Assembly (NCBI RefSeq): GCF_002051585.1
Contig: NZ_MZGX01000008.1
Span: 62,001-126,000 of the forward strand
Reading direction: 5' to 3'
Length of the DNA stretch: 64,000 nt
Origin: Ruminiclostridium hungatei
GTDB taxonomy: Bacteria; Bacillota; Clostridia; Acetivibrionales; DSM-1351
Shown here: positions 24,637 to 34,438 of the stretch, in pieces
How positions within the stretch are numbered: the stretch's first letter is position 1
Layout of the letters: every line of letters begins with the position of its first letter
Translations under genes and position numbers: made by a program
Notes under the pieces: model-generated
What the model was told of the DNA's origin: nothing
Seen by the model: only the letters and a program-made list of their open reading frames with translations
Databases searched by the model: none

Positions 24637-26454
24637 TTATTTTTTGCTTCTGTCTTTTGCTCTCATTTCACTGTTCAGTATCTTTTTCCTCAAACGTATA
24701 TTTTTTGGTGTCATTTCAACCAGCTCGTCGTCGGCAATAAATTCAATTGCCTGTTCAAGGCTTAAGTTTGTGGGAGGAGTGAGCCGCAAGGCTTCGTCCG
24801 AACCCGAGGCTCTCATGTTTGTAACATGCTTCTTCTTGCAGACATTTACCACCAGGTCGTCATATCTGGCATTTTCTCCAACTATCATTCCCTGATATAC
24901 TTTCGTGCCGGGAGTTATAAAAAGAGTGCCTCTTTCCTGTGCGTTGTAGAGACCGTAAGTTACCGCCTCTCCATCTTCCCAGGCTACCAGCGAGCCTCTT
25001 TGCCTGGTTGCGATGTCACCCTTGAAGGGCTCATAGCTGTGGAATACGTGATTCATTATTCCATTTCCCTTGGTATCGGTCAGCAGCTCCGACCTGTAGC
25101 CTATAAGGCCTCTGGCAGGTATTTTAAACTCCAGCCTCATATAGCCCTGGTTGGCAGATGTCATATTGACCATTTCGGATTTTCTGGTGCCCAGTTTCTC
25201 CATTACCACACCCATATATTCCTCTGGAACATCAATCATCAGGTACTCGACAGGTTCCAGCAGAACTCCGTCTGCTTCCTTGTATATAACCTGGGGCTTT
25301 GAGACCTGGAACTCGTAGCCCTGTCTTCTCATGGTTTCTATCAATATTGAAAGGTGAAGCTCTCCTCTGCCCGAAACATTGAAGGCATCGGCGGTCTCAG
25401 TTTCTTCAACCCTCAAGCTTACGTTGGTTTCCAGTTCCTTGAACAGTCTGTCCCTCAAGTGCCTGGAAGTGACAAAGGTACCTTCTCTTCCGGCAAAAGG
25501 ACTGTTGTTTACGCTGAAGGTCATTGACAGGGTAGGCTCGTCTATTGCCACAAAAGGCAGCGGATCAGGCATACCCACTTCACAGATTGTATCTCCGATG
25601 GTTACGTCTCCCACACCAGAAACAGCAACTATATCTCCGACTTTAGCCTCATTGGCCTCAATACGCTTCAAGCCTTCATAACAATATAGTTTCGTAATCT
25701 TGGCATTGATTACGTGGCCTTCCTTCTTGCATATTATAGCCTGCTGTCCGAGCTTTACGGAGCCTCTTTCAACTCTTCCTATGGCGATTCTTCCCACGTA
25801 TTCATCATAGTCTATATTGGAGACCAGAAGCTGCAGGGTACCCGACAAATCACCCTTGGGTGCAGGCACCTTTTCAATTATCATATTGAACAATGGTTTC
25901 AAATCTATTCTTTCTCCGCCCAGGTCGCATACTGCAAAGCCTTCCCTGGATGAGGCAAATACCACGGGAAATTCCAACTGGTCGTCATCGGCTCCCAGTT
26001 CTATAAAGAGCTCAATAATTTCATCCACCACTTCATCCGGCCTTGCTTCGGGCCTGTCTATCTTGTTTACAACAACTATAGGCTTCAGGTTCAGTGACAA
26101 CGCTTTTTTCAGAACGAATCTGGTCTGGGGCATTGAACCTTCAAAGGCATCAACCAGCAGAAGCACTCCGTCCACCATCTTGAGTACACGTTCAACCTCG
26201 CCGCCAAAATCTGCGTGACCGGGAGTATCTACTATGTTGATTTTTATACCGTTATAATTTACGGCTGTATTTTTTGCAAGAATGGTTATTCCTCTTTCCT
26301 TTTCCAGATCGTTGGAATCCATAACCCTCTCGGCCACAGCCTCATTTTCTCTGAAAATACCGCTTTGTCTGAGCATGGCATCCACAAGTGTGGTTTTTCC
26401 ATGGTCAACGTGTGCTATTATTGCAATATTTCTTATATCCTGTCTGATATCCAC
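24637..26454 (-). CDS. typA: ribosome-associated GTPase TypA/BipA
   Basis: 605 residues, the standard length. The G domain has [15 protein letters not shown] (G1), the switch-I region [26 protein letters not shown] (G3) and VVNKIDRP (G4). The later EF-G-like domains and BipA-specific tail end in [17 protein letters not shown]. It is a translational GTPase that binds the 70S ribosome and helps 50S assembly, notably in cold or stress. It starts at GTG 26454, with AGGAG eight bases upstream. It is transcribed apart from mutS2, whose terminator lies between them. Confidence 0.97.
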   Translation of the reverse strand: MDIRQDIRNIAIIAHVDHGKTTLVDAMLRQSGIFRENEAVAERVMDSNDLEKERGITILAKNTAVNYNGIKINIVDTPGHADFGGEVERVLKMVDGVLLLVDAFEGSMPQTRFVLKKALSLNLKPIVVVNKIDRPEARPDEVVDEIIELFIELGADDDQLEFPVVFASSREGFAVCDLGGERIDLKPLFNMIIEKVPAPKGDLSGTLQLLVSNIDYDEYVGRIAIGRVERGSVKLGQQAIICKKEGHVINAKITKLYCYEGLKRIEANEAKVGDIVAVSGVGDVTIGDTICEVGMPDPLPFVAIDEPTLSMTFSVNNSPFAGREGTFVTSRHLRDRLFKELETNVSLRVEETETADAFNVSGRGELHLSILIETMRRQGYEFQVSKPQVIYKEADGVLLEPVEYLMIDVPEEYMGVVMEKLGTRKSEMVNMTSANQGYMRLEFKIPARGLIGYRSELLTDTKGNGIMNHVFHSYEPFKGDIATRQRGSLVAWEDGEAVTYGLYNAQERGTLFITPGTKVYQGMIVGENARYDDLVVNVCKKKHVTNMRASGSDEALRLTPPTNLSLEQAIEFIADDELVEMTPKNIRLRKKILNSEMRAKDRSKK

Positions 26455-26579
26455 AAAAATTCTCCTTCATAAACAAATGTAAAGCTATATATTTATATCA
26501 ATAAATATCCGTCAAATATTTAAAAATATTCAGTATTATTACCTTTCAGGCGTTTTCCGGACAATAAACCCGGATAATA

Positions 26580-26664
26580 TAAAAAAACCCCTACTAATTC
26601 TAATTTACCCGGCGCAAAATGTCAACCATGCATATTTAACGGATTTTGTCATTAGTAGAGGTCT
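26580..26664 (-). terminator. mutS2 terminator
   Basis: ACCTCTACTAAT pairs with ATTAGTAGGGGT around an inner CAAAAT/ATTTTG stem. On the minus strand the structure is followed by TTTTTTTATAT, the usual U-tract. It starts about 25 bp after the mutS2 stop. Confidence 0.75.
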
Positions 26665-26688
26665 TTTATACAGCAAATTAACAACCTG

Positions 26689-29067
26689 TTATTTTATTTC
26701 CACTACGGTAACTCCACTTTCTCCTTCTCCAAGCTTGCCCAACCTGAAGCTTTTTATATGCGGGTTATGCTTCAGGTGCTGCTGAAGACCGGCCCGCAGC
26801 GCACCCGTACCCTTGCCGTGTATCAGCGTAACCTCGCCCAATCCGGCAATACTGGCATCGTCAAGGTATTTGTCAACAACTGTAATGGCCTCATCCAGAA
26901 GCATGCCTCTCAGATCGATTTCCGTGGACATGCTGCGGGCTTTTGACACACCTATCCTTCCCATACCGGTTCTTTGCATTTGCTGGCTTTGTTCATTTAC
27001 AAGCTTAAGGTTGGATATGTGAACATTGATTTTAATAATCCCTGCCTGTACCTGGCATTCACCATTTTTGTCAGGCACCGATAAAACAGTCCCCTTCTGG
27101 TTCAGGTTCACAATAAGCACCGTGTCACCGGGCTTCAGATTCTTGGGAGGCTTGACCAGGCCCTGCTTTGGCATTATAGCTTCCACCAGGGAATCCTCAA
27201 GGCTGCTTATGCTCTTATTGAGCTTCTGGCGCAGTTCCTCGGTCTGCCTTCTCACCTCGGCCTCCTCCTGTTCCTTTGCCAGCCTCTTCATCTCAGCCAC
27301 GAGCTCTTCAGCCTGCCTCTTGGAATCCACCAGTATACGCCGGGCCTCTTCCCTGGCCTTCCGAAGCTCACTTTCCTTCTGTGCCTCCAGCCGGTCTTTC
27401 TGCTCCTCAAGACCCTTTTTCAAGCGCTCGGCTTCAAGCCGGTAGCTCTCGGCCCTCATTTTTTCCTTCTCGGCCTCACTGCGGTTCCTCTCTATGCTCA
27501 GGAGAATATCCTCAAATCTGATGTCCTCCTGGGACAGGAATTCCTTTGACCGCTCTATGATGTCCTCGGTAAGTCCCAGCCGCTTTGAAATTGCAAAGGC
27601 ATTGCTCTTTCCAGGTACTCCGATTAAAAGCTTGTAGGTGGGCTGCAGGGTTTCAACATCAAATTCACAGGAGGCATTTTCAACACCTTCGGTGGATATG
27701 GCGTAAACCTTCAGTTCGGCATAATGAGTTGTAGCCAGAGTGGTGGCCCCCATCTGGTGCAGGCATTCCAGTATGGACATTGCCAGCGCCGCTCCTTCTG
27801 TGGGGTCCGTTCCCGCCCCCAGTTCATCAAACATCACCAGGGCTCTTCCGTTTACGTTTTTAAGAATCTCCACAATATTTTTCATATGTGAGGAAAAGGT
27901 ACTCAAGCTTTGTTCTATGCTCTGCTCGTCTCCAATATCCGCATATACCTTTTCAAATATGCTCATCTCGGTGCCATCATTAGCAGGCACCAGAAGTCCG
28001 CTCTGCATCATAAGGGTAAAAAGCCCCACAGTTTTAAGGGAAACTGTCTTTCCTCCCGTATTTGGGCCGGTAACAATCAGCGACCTGAACCTGTCTCCGA
28101 TCCAGAAGTCGATGGGCACTACCTTGTCCGGGGCCAGCAAAGGATGCCTCCCCTTCTTGATAAGGATTCTTCCCTCCTGGTTTATTCTTGGACATACACA
28201 ATTCAGGTCGGCCGCAAGTCTCGCCTTGGCAAAAATAAAGTCCAGCCTTGCCATAATACTCATGTTTGCGTTCAACTGCGGCAGTATGAGTGATGCCTCC
28301 TGGGACAGCTCGGCCAGGATGCGTTCAATTTCCGCCTGTTCCTTTATTCTCAGTTGTTTTATGGAATTGTTGGCCTCCACCACCGCCAGAGGTTCAATGA
28401 ACAGGGTGGCTCCGCTGGAGGAAGAGTCATGCACCAGGCCGGGAATGTCGCTCTTGTGTTCCTGTTTTACGGGAATGACATATCTGTCCCCTCTCATGGT
28501 CACAACAGCTTCCTGTATATATTTCTGATATTTGGACGAGCGGATAAGGTCATTCAGCCTGTCCTTTATAGAGGCCTGCTGGTCCTTTATCTGCCGCCTG
28601 ATGGTATTTAACGCAGGACTTGCGTTGTCCGCTATTTCCTCTTCACTGATAATGCAAAGGTCTATTTTCTGTTCCAGCCTCTGGTTTGACTCAAGACAGG
28701 CTATTAATTCATAAACGGCATTTTCCCTGCCGTCGTCAAGCTTGTCATTTACATAACCTTTTAATCTTCTGGCAGCCCTCAACACTCCTCCGATTTTAAG
28801 CAGCTCTCCGGGATTCAGTATTCCACCCAGCTCAAGCCTTTTCAAACCGGGCCTGATGTCATTTATTCCGCCCAGCGGAGGCGAACCGCGCCTTAAAATA
28901 CAGCCCACCCCGTCATTGGTTTCCGCCAGCAGCTTTTCAACGGTGTTGAAATCCGTCTGTGGCGCCAGTTCCGCCACAAGTTCCCTGCCCAGCTCCGAGG
29001 CAGTCAGACCTTTCAATTTATCTATAATTTTTTCATATTCCAGTACTCTTAAGGTTTTTTCATTCAT
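26689..29067 (-). CDS. mutS2: MutS2 endonuclease / ribosome-collision factor
   Basis: 792 residues in the MutS2 layout: the MutS core and lever helices without the mismatch-recognition domain, Walker A VTGPNTGGKTVSLKT, Walker B RALVMFDELGAGTDPTEGA, a long charged coiled coil at about 520-640 (KAREEARRILVDSKRQAEEL), a KOW-like segment (LKPGDTVLIVNLNQKGTV) and a C-terminal Smr nuclease domain (IDLRGMLLDEA, LIHGKGTGALR). Family roles are suppression of recombination and splitting of stalled, collided ribosomes. The AAAGG-like Shine-Dalgarno is weak. It has its own terminator. Confidence 0.96.
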   Translation of the reverse strand: MNEKTLRVLEYEKIIDKLKGLTASELGRELVAELAPQTDFNTVEKLLAETNDGVGCILRRGSPPLGGINDIRPGLKRLELGGILNPGELLKIGGVLRAARRLKGYVNDKLDDGRENAVYELIACLESNQRLEQKIDLCIISEEEIADNASPALNTIRRQIKDQQASIKDRLNDLIRSSKYQKYIQEAVVTMRGDRYVIPVKQEHKSDIPGLVHDSSSSGATLFIEPLAVVEANNSIKQLRIKEQAEIERILAELSQEASLILPQLNANMSIMARLDFIFAKARLAADLNCVCPRINQEGRILIKKGRHPLLAPDKVVPIDFWIGDRFRSLIVTGPNTGGKTVSLKTVGLFTLMMQSGLLVPANDGTEMSIFEKVYADIGDEQSIEQSLSTFSSHMKNIVEILKNVNGRALVMFDELGAGTDPTEGAALAMSILECLHQMGATTLATTHYAELKVYAISTEGVENASCEFDVETLQPTYKLLIGVPGKSNAFAISKRLGLTEDIIERSKEFLSQEDIRFEDILLSIERNRSEAEKEKMRAESYRLEAERLKKGLEEQKDRLEAQKESELRKAREEARRILVDSKRQAEELVAEMKRLAKEQEEAEVRRQTEELRQKLNKSISSLEDSLVEAIMPKQGLVKPPKNLKPGDTVLIVNLNQKGTVLSVPDKNGECQVQAGIIKINVHISNLKLVNEQSQQMQRTGMGRIGVSKARSMSTEIDLRGMLLDEAITVVDKYLDDASIAGLGEVTLIHGKGTGALRAGLQQHLKHNPHIKSFRLGKLGEGESGVTVVEIK

Positions 29068-29117
29068 AAGTCAACCGCTTAACCTTTCCTCAAAAGGAAA
29101 TCAGGCCTTGTTCTTCA

Positions 29118-30797
29118 TTATGTGGACTCAAATTTCCTGTGATCATCATGTCTTAGCTGCGCTCTTTTTATTTTTCCACTGATTGTTTTCGGCAATTCAT
29201 CAACAAACTCAATTATTCTTGGATATTTATACGGCGCAGTATTATTTTTAACATATTCCTGTATTTCTTTCTTTAATTCTTCAGTGGGTTCATGGCCCTT
29301 TGCCAGAATAACCGTTGCCTTGACCACGGTTCCTCTTATTGCATCCGGAGCTCCGGTCACGGCGCATTCCACCACCGCGGGATGCTCGATCACGGCGCTT
29401 TCCACTTCAAACGGGCTTATCCTGTATCCCGAGGCCTTTATAACGTCGTCATTCCTGCCCACGAACCACAGAAAGCCATGCTCGTCCCTGTAAACAACAT
29501 CTCCGGTATGGTAGGTGTCATCATGCCAAACCCTTGCAGTCGCCTCAGGGTCCTTGTAGTAGCCGCAGAACAGCCCTGCGGGCCTGGCTGAATCCACACC
29601 TTTAATAACCAGCTCGCCCTCTTCTCCCACCGGACAGGATTTATTGCTTTCATCCACCACATCAATGCTGTAGGCAGGATTTGGCAGGCCCATGGCACCC
29701 GGGTCCACTTTTACCCATTCATAATTGGCTACAATGACAGTGGTCTCAGTCTGCCCGAAGCCATTGAGTATCTCAAGTCCTGTCAAACGCTTGAACCTGT
29801 TGAAAATCTCAGGATTCAGAGGTTCTCCTGCCGTTGAACAATGAACCAGCGACGACAGGTCATAACGGGTTATGTCATTTTGCAGCATAAACCGGTATAT
29901 GGTTGGCGGTGCACAGAAAGTCCTTATACCGTATTTCTCAATCTTTTCAAGAAGCCGGCAGGGATCGAACCGGTCCATATCGTACAGGAACTGTACCGCT
30001 CCGCAAATCCACTGTCCAAAGAGCTTTCCCCATGCAAACTTTGCCCAGCCCGAATCGGCTACTGTCAGGTGAAGACCCTTGTCCTGCACCCTCTGCCAAT
30101 ACCTGGCCGTCACAATATGTCCAAGCGGATATGTAAAATCATGCATTGCCATTTTGGGCATACTGGTGGTTCCCGAAGTAAAGTATATAATCATCAGATC
30201 CCTGTTATACGTGTTCAATACTCCCTGGGGCCTTGACCATACGTGGCCGGCATCCTTTATCTCACTGTCGTAATCCAGCCAGCTTTCTCTGCCGCCGCCC
30301 ACCATAATGTAGGTTTTTACTGTGGGAGATTCCCCGGCGGCACTTTCAACATGCCGTATTATTTCACTGTCGTTATATGCCACAACAGCCTTGACTTCTG
30401 CCGCATTATTTCTGTAAACTATATCCTTCTTCATAAGCTGGTTTGTGGAGGGAATAAAAATTGCACCTATTTTCATGGCTGCAAAAGCAAAAAAGTAAAA
30501 TTCATATCTCCTTCTGAGTATGAACATCACCTTGTCGCCCTTGCTTATTCCCCTGGCTTTTAGGTAATTGGCAGTCTTGTCCGACCAGAATTTCAAATCC
30601 CCGAAGGTAAAAAAGCTTTCCCGGCCGTTATCGTCACACCACACCAACGCCGGCCTGTCAGGCTCCATTGCGGCATATTCATCGATTATATCATAGGCAA
30701 AATTAAAATTATCAGGAACCTTCAATTTGAAATTCCTGCTGAAATCTTCATATGAATCAAATACAACTCTGTCAAGATATCTTGAATCAAGACTCAT
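29118..30797 (-). CDS. acyl-CoA synthetase (AMP-forming), medium-chain/MACS type
   Basis: 559 residues of the ANL superfamily. It has the P-loop IIYFTSGTTSMPKMAMHDF, the A5 motif NGFGQTETTV, the A7 motif YHTGDVVYRDEHG and the hinge/A8 VGRNDDVIKASGYRISPFEVE. The A10 lysine lies in PKTISGKIKR. The sequence around ADSGWAKFAWGKLFGQWICG is typical of MACS acyl-CoA synthetases (medium-chain or aromatic acids; propionate and acetate also occur). It activates a carboxylate to acyl-CoA using ATP in the cytosol. The XRE-cupin regulator gene ends just downstream in coordinates but is transcribed first, so the two form a likely operon. GGGGAGG precedes ATG 30797. Confidence 0.92.
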   Translation of the reverse strand: MSLDSRYLDRVVFDSYEDFSRNFKLKVPDNFNFAYDIIDEYAAMEPDRPALVWCDDNGRESFFTFGDLKFWSDKTANYLKARGISKGDKVMFILRRRYEFYFFAFAAMKIGAIFIPSTNQLMKKDIVYRNNAAEVKAVVAYNDSEIIRHVESAAGESPTVKTYIMVGGGRESWLDYDSEIKDAGHVWSRPQGVLNTYNRDLMIIYFTSGTTSMPKMAMHDFTYPLGHIVTARYWQRVQDKGLHLTVADSGWAKFAWGKLFGQWICGAVQFLYDMDRFDPCRLLEKIEKYGIRTFCAPPTIYRFMLQNDITRYDLSSLVHCSTAGEPLNPEIFNRFKRLTGLEILNGFGQTETTVIVANYEWVKVDPGAMGLPNPAYSIDVVDESNKSCPVGEEGELVIKGVDSARPAGLFCGYYKDPEATARVWHDDTYHTGDVVYRDEHGFLWFVGRNDDVIKASGYRISPFEVESAVIEHPAVVECAVTGAPDAIRGTVVKATVILAKGHEPTEELKKEIQEYVKNNTAPYKYPRIIEFVDELPKTISGKIKRAQLRHDDHRKFEST

Positions 30798-30863
30798 AAG
30801 CTTGTCCTCCCCTTAATAACATAATACGCCCGTATACAGACGGCACCTGTCCTGCTATATATC

Positions 30864-31412
30864 CTACAGCAGGATTACGGTCAGGAACTTTGCTTCCTTC
30901 CCGTCCAGAGCTGTCATTTTATGCGGAATGGTGGAATTATAGTACAAGGAATCTCCCGGCTCCAGGTCAAAGGTCTCTTTACCGACCACAACCCGCATTC
31001 TGCCCTCCAGGCAATAGTTGAATTCCTGTCCCTTGTGTGAAACCAGACCGGGACTGCTGCGGGGATCAAGCACCACAAACATCGGCTCTATCTTTCTGCC
31101 GGAATATTTATGTGCCAGGCTTTCAAAACCGTATTGGTCATACCTTTCAACCTTAAGGCCTTCACCTTTCTTTACAAAAGAAATATCATGAAGCTTTGGT
31201 GAGGTTCCTGTCAATATTTCAGTCATATCCACCTTGTAAAAGTCCGCCAGTTCATATAAAATACTGACCGGAATATCATCCAGCGCATCCTCATACCGAA
31301 TGTACTCATCTATTTTAAGTCCCGCAGCCCTGGCCACTTCCCCCGGTGTTAATCCTTCCAGAAGTCTCAGGCCCTTAATTCTGACTGCTATATCCTTAAC
31401 TTTTTCATTCAT
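30864..31412 (-). CDS. XRE-cupin transcriptional regulator
   Basis: About 182 residues. The N-terminal helix-turn-helix (IKGLRLLEGLTPGEVARAAGLKIDEYIRYEDAL) is of the XRE type. The C-terminal cupin (EFNYCLEGRMRVVVG, LEPGDSLYYNSTIPHKMTAL) is a likely small-ligand sensor domain. This architecture is common for regulators of adjacent metabolic genes, here the acyl-CoA synthetase 66 bp downstream. The frame opens at GTG 31433, but GGAGG five bases before ATG 31412 decides the start. The ligand is unknown; an acyl or carboxylate compound would fit the neighbour. Confidence 0.88.
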   Translation of the reverse strand: MNEKVKDIAVRIKGLRLLEGLTPGEVARAAGLKIDEYIRYEDALDDIPVSILYELADFYKVDMTEILTGTSPKLHDISFVKKGEGLKVERYDQYGFESLAHKYSGRKIEPMFVVLDPRSSPGLVSHKGQEFNYCLEGRMRVVVGKETFDLEPGDSLYYNSTIPHKMTALDGKEAKFLTVILL

Positions 31413-31482
31413 ATTAGCCTCCATATCCGGCACAGTTTACAATAGACACGATTCATTTGTAATCGGGCTCAACTGCGGCCAT

Positions 31483-31515
31483 AAAAAAAGCCTGCACTAT
31501 TTTAAAGTTTGCAGG
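31483..31515 (-). terminator. terminator of the small membrane protein gene
   Basis: CCTGCAAACTTTAAAATAG then TGCAGG forms a 6-bp stem (extended by weak inner pairs), followed on the minus strand by CTTTTTTTAT. Two further hairpins lie close by (GTCCGCAGAGCGGAC at 31541-31555 and a GGTTGAAA/TTTCAACC stem at about 31565-31591), so the region is structure-rich. Confidence 0.7.
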
Positions 31516-31664
31516 AATTATTTCATATTTTATCCCCCTGTCCGCTCTGCGGACATAATTCAAAGGGTTGAAAATGGTTTTCTTTCAACCTTATTCCATT
31601 GACAAACATTTTTATTATAGCACAAGCTCTGCTGCCGCCGCAAAATTATTTTACCGTCCCCGGA

Positions 31665-31955
31665 TCAATCCCTCACCCTGTTCCTTATGGCCGGGAAAAC
31701 CCAAAAGCCCAGTGTCATACTTATGAGACATGCCGAAATGCCGAAAAGCGAAGGAAGCGAACGGTAAAACAAGTCCTTGAAGGTTACCGCCGGTGTATTT
31801 TCCACAAATATGGCTGAATTGACAATTATGTATGTAAAAAAGAAGGCAATGCCGAGCAATTGAAAGATATAGTGCTGTATGAGCAGGTTCACTGCACAGC
31901 CTGCTATGAGAATTATAAAAAATACCGCAATAGAATAAGAGAGAGCTGGTGTCAT
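31665..31955 (-). CDS. small membrane protein of unknown function
   Basis: 96 residues with three hydrophobic helices (IAVFFIILIAGCAVNLLI, FQLLGIAFFFTYIIVNSAIF, FGISACLISMTLGFWVFP) and a basic C-terminus. GGAGG lies five bases before ATG 31955, and a terminator follows at 31483-31515. I do not recognise the family. It is flanked by a gene for another unknown membrane protein on the same strand. Overlapping frames on both strands have no such Shine-Dalgarno and are disregarded. Confidence 0.65.
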   Translation of the reverse strand: MTPALSYSIAVFFIILIAGCAVNLLIQHYIFQLLGIAFFFTYIIVNSAIFVENTPAVTFKDLFYRSLPSLFGISACLISMTLGFWVFPAIRNRVRD

Positions 31956-32150
31956 TTTTCCTCCATCTGCTCATGCGCTGCATGACCTTTCAGCCTGCCT
32001 GCCAAAACTTAAATCCGGCGCTTGAATCAACCTTGTTGCTGACTTATCGGCACACCCCGTTAAAAATAAAAACGCCTTATATTTACAGTTATTGTAATAT
32101 ACAAAGCGTGTGATTTCAAATTATTTCCTATGGTATTTATGTTCTTAAAG

Positions 32151-32672
32151 CTATATTTTAAGCTTTTGCTTCAACTGGGTTCCGTAAAAACGTATGAACA
32201 GTGTGTATATATAATCATACAGAATAAACACAACCTCCAGCAAGGCAGCAATTGCGTACACAGGAGCCGAGGGCATCGTACCGTTCAGAAGGATTTCCTT
32301 AAGAAATATCAGTCCCAGAACCAGACAGACGTTAAAATATGCAAGCTTTAAAATATACTCTATAACCCTGCTATGTATCCTTTCAACATACAGCTTTATA
32401 AGCCCGTATACTCCGAAAAACACAATAAAAGGAATTACTTCAAGCCTTGGAACAAGCAGTGCCGACAATATGCCCGAGGCTATATAGAATGCCCAGCCTG
32501 CCTTCGTCCCGAACTCAATGATTATGACCGCCATAAACAAGGAGCTTAAGGCATACAAAGACAACTTGCTGGTGGGAAGCGTCGCTGCCAAAAACACGCA
32601 TATTACCGTAAACGCCAGTAATATACCGCTTAATGTTATTCTCTTAACTCTTGAACCTGGACCACTGTTCAT
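32151..32672 (-). CDS. unknown polytopic membrane protein
   Basis: About 173 residues from ATG 32672 (MNSGPG), which has GGAGG ten bases upstream; the open frame extends to 32750 but would run back towards the J-domain gene. Five or so hydrophobic helices (GILLAFTVICVFLAATL, LSSLFMAVIIIEFG, FYIASGILSALLV, VIPFIVFFGVYGLIKL, LAYFNVCLVLGLIFLKEIL) are followed by a basic tail. The pattern is reminiscent of small ECF-type or DUF membrane proteins, but I cannot name a family. It follows the J-domain gene by about 45 bp, probably in one transcript with DUF5685. Confidence 0.65.
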   Translation of the reverse strand: MNSGPGSRVKRITLSGILLAFTVICVFLAATLPTSKLSLYALSSLFMAVIIIEFGTKAGWAFYIASGILSALLVPRLEVIPFIVFFGVYGLIKLYVERIHSRVIEYILKLAYFNVCLVLGLIFLKEILLNGTMPSAPVYAIAALLEVVFILYDYIYTLFIRFYGTQLKQKLKI

Positions 32673-32716
32673 GCAATAAAAACCTCCAGCAATATAAACC
32701 TGATTTTGCCCGGCTT

Positions 32717-33367
32717 CTAGCAGCAGCCTATCAAGTCTCCTCCGCAGCATTCACACATGGAATCGGTACACCATGCGCACATGCACATGTCGCAGAAGCT
32801 TGGCCCTGCTCCATAACCCCTGTTTTGGGCATTTCCCCGGTACATATTGTTATTGTTGTTCATTCTGTTCAGGGCATCCCTGTATTCATAATTTGACGGG
32901 TCCATATTGCAGGCCTGCCGGACATTCATTACAGCTTCGTTATACCAGCCCTTTTTCATGAAAATCAGTCCCCGCAGATAGAACCATTCCGCACTCTTTT
33001 CGGATATGCTTTCAAGCATTTGCTCGGCAGCGGCTATATTACCGCTGTTTATATACATTCTTATCTGCCTGAAGCTGGTATTTCCGCCTCCCGGACCTCC
33101 TCCGGCACCGGTGGACTGGCTGCCGGAATAGCTGCTCCTGCCGCTCCAGCCGTTGCTGGTTTTAGCTGTCTGACCTTTCCCTGTGAGATACTCGTAAGCC
33201 TCGTTTACCTCTCTGAGTTTTTCCTCGGCCAATTGGGAAAGAGGATTATCCTGATATTGGTCAGGATGATATTTTTTGACCTGTTCTCTGTATGCTTTCT
33301 TGATTTCATCTTCCGTTGCATTTTCTTTTATTCCCAGTACCTCATACGGATTTTTCACAATTACCAC
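32717..33367 (-). CDS. J-domain (DnaJ-like) protein with TPR-like region and Cys-rich C-terminus
   Basis: 216 residues. Residues 5-70 are a J domain with the HPD motif ([13 protein letters not shown]), which stimulates DnaK ATPase. A Gly/Ser linker (about 75-100) is followed by a TPR-like helical pair ([32 protein letters not shown]). The last 25 residues hold nine Cys ([19 protein letters not shown]), a probable metal-binding tail not found in DnaJ or CbpA. GTG start at 33367 follows GGAGG by four bases and overlaps the DUF5685 frame by 26 bp, so the two are translationally coupled. Client and location are unknown. Confidence 0.88.
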   Translation of the reverse strand: MVIVKNPYEVLGIKENATEDEIKKAYREQVKKYHPDQYQDNPLSQLAEEKLREVNEAYEYLTGKGQTAKTSNGWSGRSSYSGSQSTGAGGGPGGGNTSFRQIRMYINSGNIAAAEQMLESISEKSAEWFYLRGLIFMKKGWYNEAVMNVRQACNMDPSNYEYRDALNRMNNNNNMYRGNAQNRGYGAGPSFCDMCMCAWCTDSMCECCGGDLIGCC

Positions 33368-34226
33368 AACTCCTCCGGCACAAAATTTTATCTGTCTTGC
33401 TTAACATACCCATATATAATATATTTTCCAAAATACTCTTATTTTCACCTGCATTCAATAATTCAAAGGCCTTGGAAGCCTCCCTGAGACAATACAGCAA
33501 GGTAAATTCCACCTGGGACTTGATACGGTTTTTAAAGTCCTCGACAGCTTCGCTTCCGGCTTCATATTTGAAATGCAGCAGAAAAGGGTTGTAGGCGTAA
33601 GCTTTAAGGTCTGCCTCCAGATCGTCATACGCGTCAATGAGGTAAATCCATTTCCCGATATTGTAGCCCATCCATCTTAAAACCTGCCTGGTGTCATTGT
33701 CCAGCTTCTGGTAGTCAAGCACCTCTTCCATCAGCTTTGCAAATGGTTCTGCGGCCCGGTCAAAGGATGCACACCGCTCCTTTTCAAGGACGGCAAGCTC
33801 GTCAAGCCTTTGCTCAATTATAGCACATTTCTCTGGGTATGCCAGCGCCAGCTTCCTATACGCTCTGCCAAGAACCGCCATGCCTGCCAAAGCAGCTTTG
33901 GAGCTGTCATCCTCCCATTTATCCTTTATATTATTATACGCCAAAATTATATTTATGTCGGAAGAATAATCTATTATTTCATTGTACGTGACAAAGGATT
34001 TTTTGAGCGGATGAACCATGCACCGCTCCCTGACCAGTTTTGTCTCGATTTTGAGCAGTGAGCACAGCAGCAGGGAAAGAAAAGCCGCATCATACGTCAG
34101 TGTCATTCTTTTCAATTGTCCGTGCCTATTGCCGATTGCCTTGCATACTCCGCAATAATAGGCCCGGTATATATCAAATTCTTTTATTTTAAGTTCCGGC
34201 TTTTCCGGCATAATATAACCGAACAA
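33342..34226 (-). CDS. DUF5685 family protein
   Basis: About 294 residues from TTG 34226, where AGGAGG is placed five bases upstream. This gives the family-typical start (M)[25 protein letters not shown]. Conserved features are a CGVCK motif near residue 30, [11 protein letters not shown], a second Cys region, and [18 protein letters not shown]-like acidic text (here [14 protein letters not shown]). The acidic D.YDD block in a mostly helical protein is reminiscent of prenyl-synthase-like folds, but no activity is established. It is coupled to the downstream J-domain gene by a 26-bp overlap, suggesting they act together. Confidence 0.8.
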   Translation of the reverse strand: MFGYIMPEKPELKIKEFDIYRAYYCGVCKAIGNRHGQLKRMTLTYDAAFLSLLLCSLLKIETKLVRERCMVHPLKKSFVTYNEIIDYSSDINIILAYNNIKDKWEDDSSKAALAGMAVLGRAYRKLALAYPEKCAIIEQRLDELAVLEKERCASFDRAAEPFAKLMEEVLDYQKLDNDTRQVLRWMGYNIGKWIYLIDAYDDLEADLKAYAYNPFLLHFKYEAGSEAVEDFKNRIKSQVEFTLLYCLREASKAFELLNAGENKSILENILYMGMLSKTDKILCRRSCGNCEKSV

Positions 34227-34377
34227 TTTGTCCTCCTGTAATAGCTGCTCCAATTCAGCAAAATATGGCTTTAAGCAGCCATAATATATAATACCACAAA
34301 AATGTTACCAAATTATTAATATTTTAAAGGTAAACTTTAAAAAAATAAAGAGGCAACTTTATTTTTTTATTTGTAAC

Positions 34378-34408
34378 AAAAAAAGATACCCCAAAAATGT
34401 ATCTTTTA
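34378..34408 (-). terminator. pgsA terminator
   Basis: AAAAGATAC ATTTTTGGG GTATCTTTT forms a 9-bp stem followed on the minus strand by TTTGTTAC, about 30 bp after the pgsA stop. A second AT-rich stem (AATAAAG/CTTTATT) lies next to it at about 34342-34368. Confidence 0.7.
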
Positions 34409-34438
34409 TGTTATCAGTCCTCTTATAAATTTCAGGAA

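Noticed and set aside
27740-28528. 262-residue plus-strand frame
   Set aside because: Antisense to mutS2, whose motifs are intact.
31651-31983. 110-residue minus-strand frame
   Set aside because: Overlaps in another frame the 96-residue membrane protein, which alone has GGAGG before its ATG.
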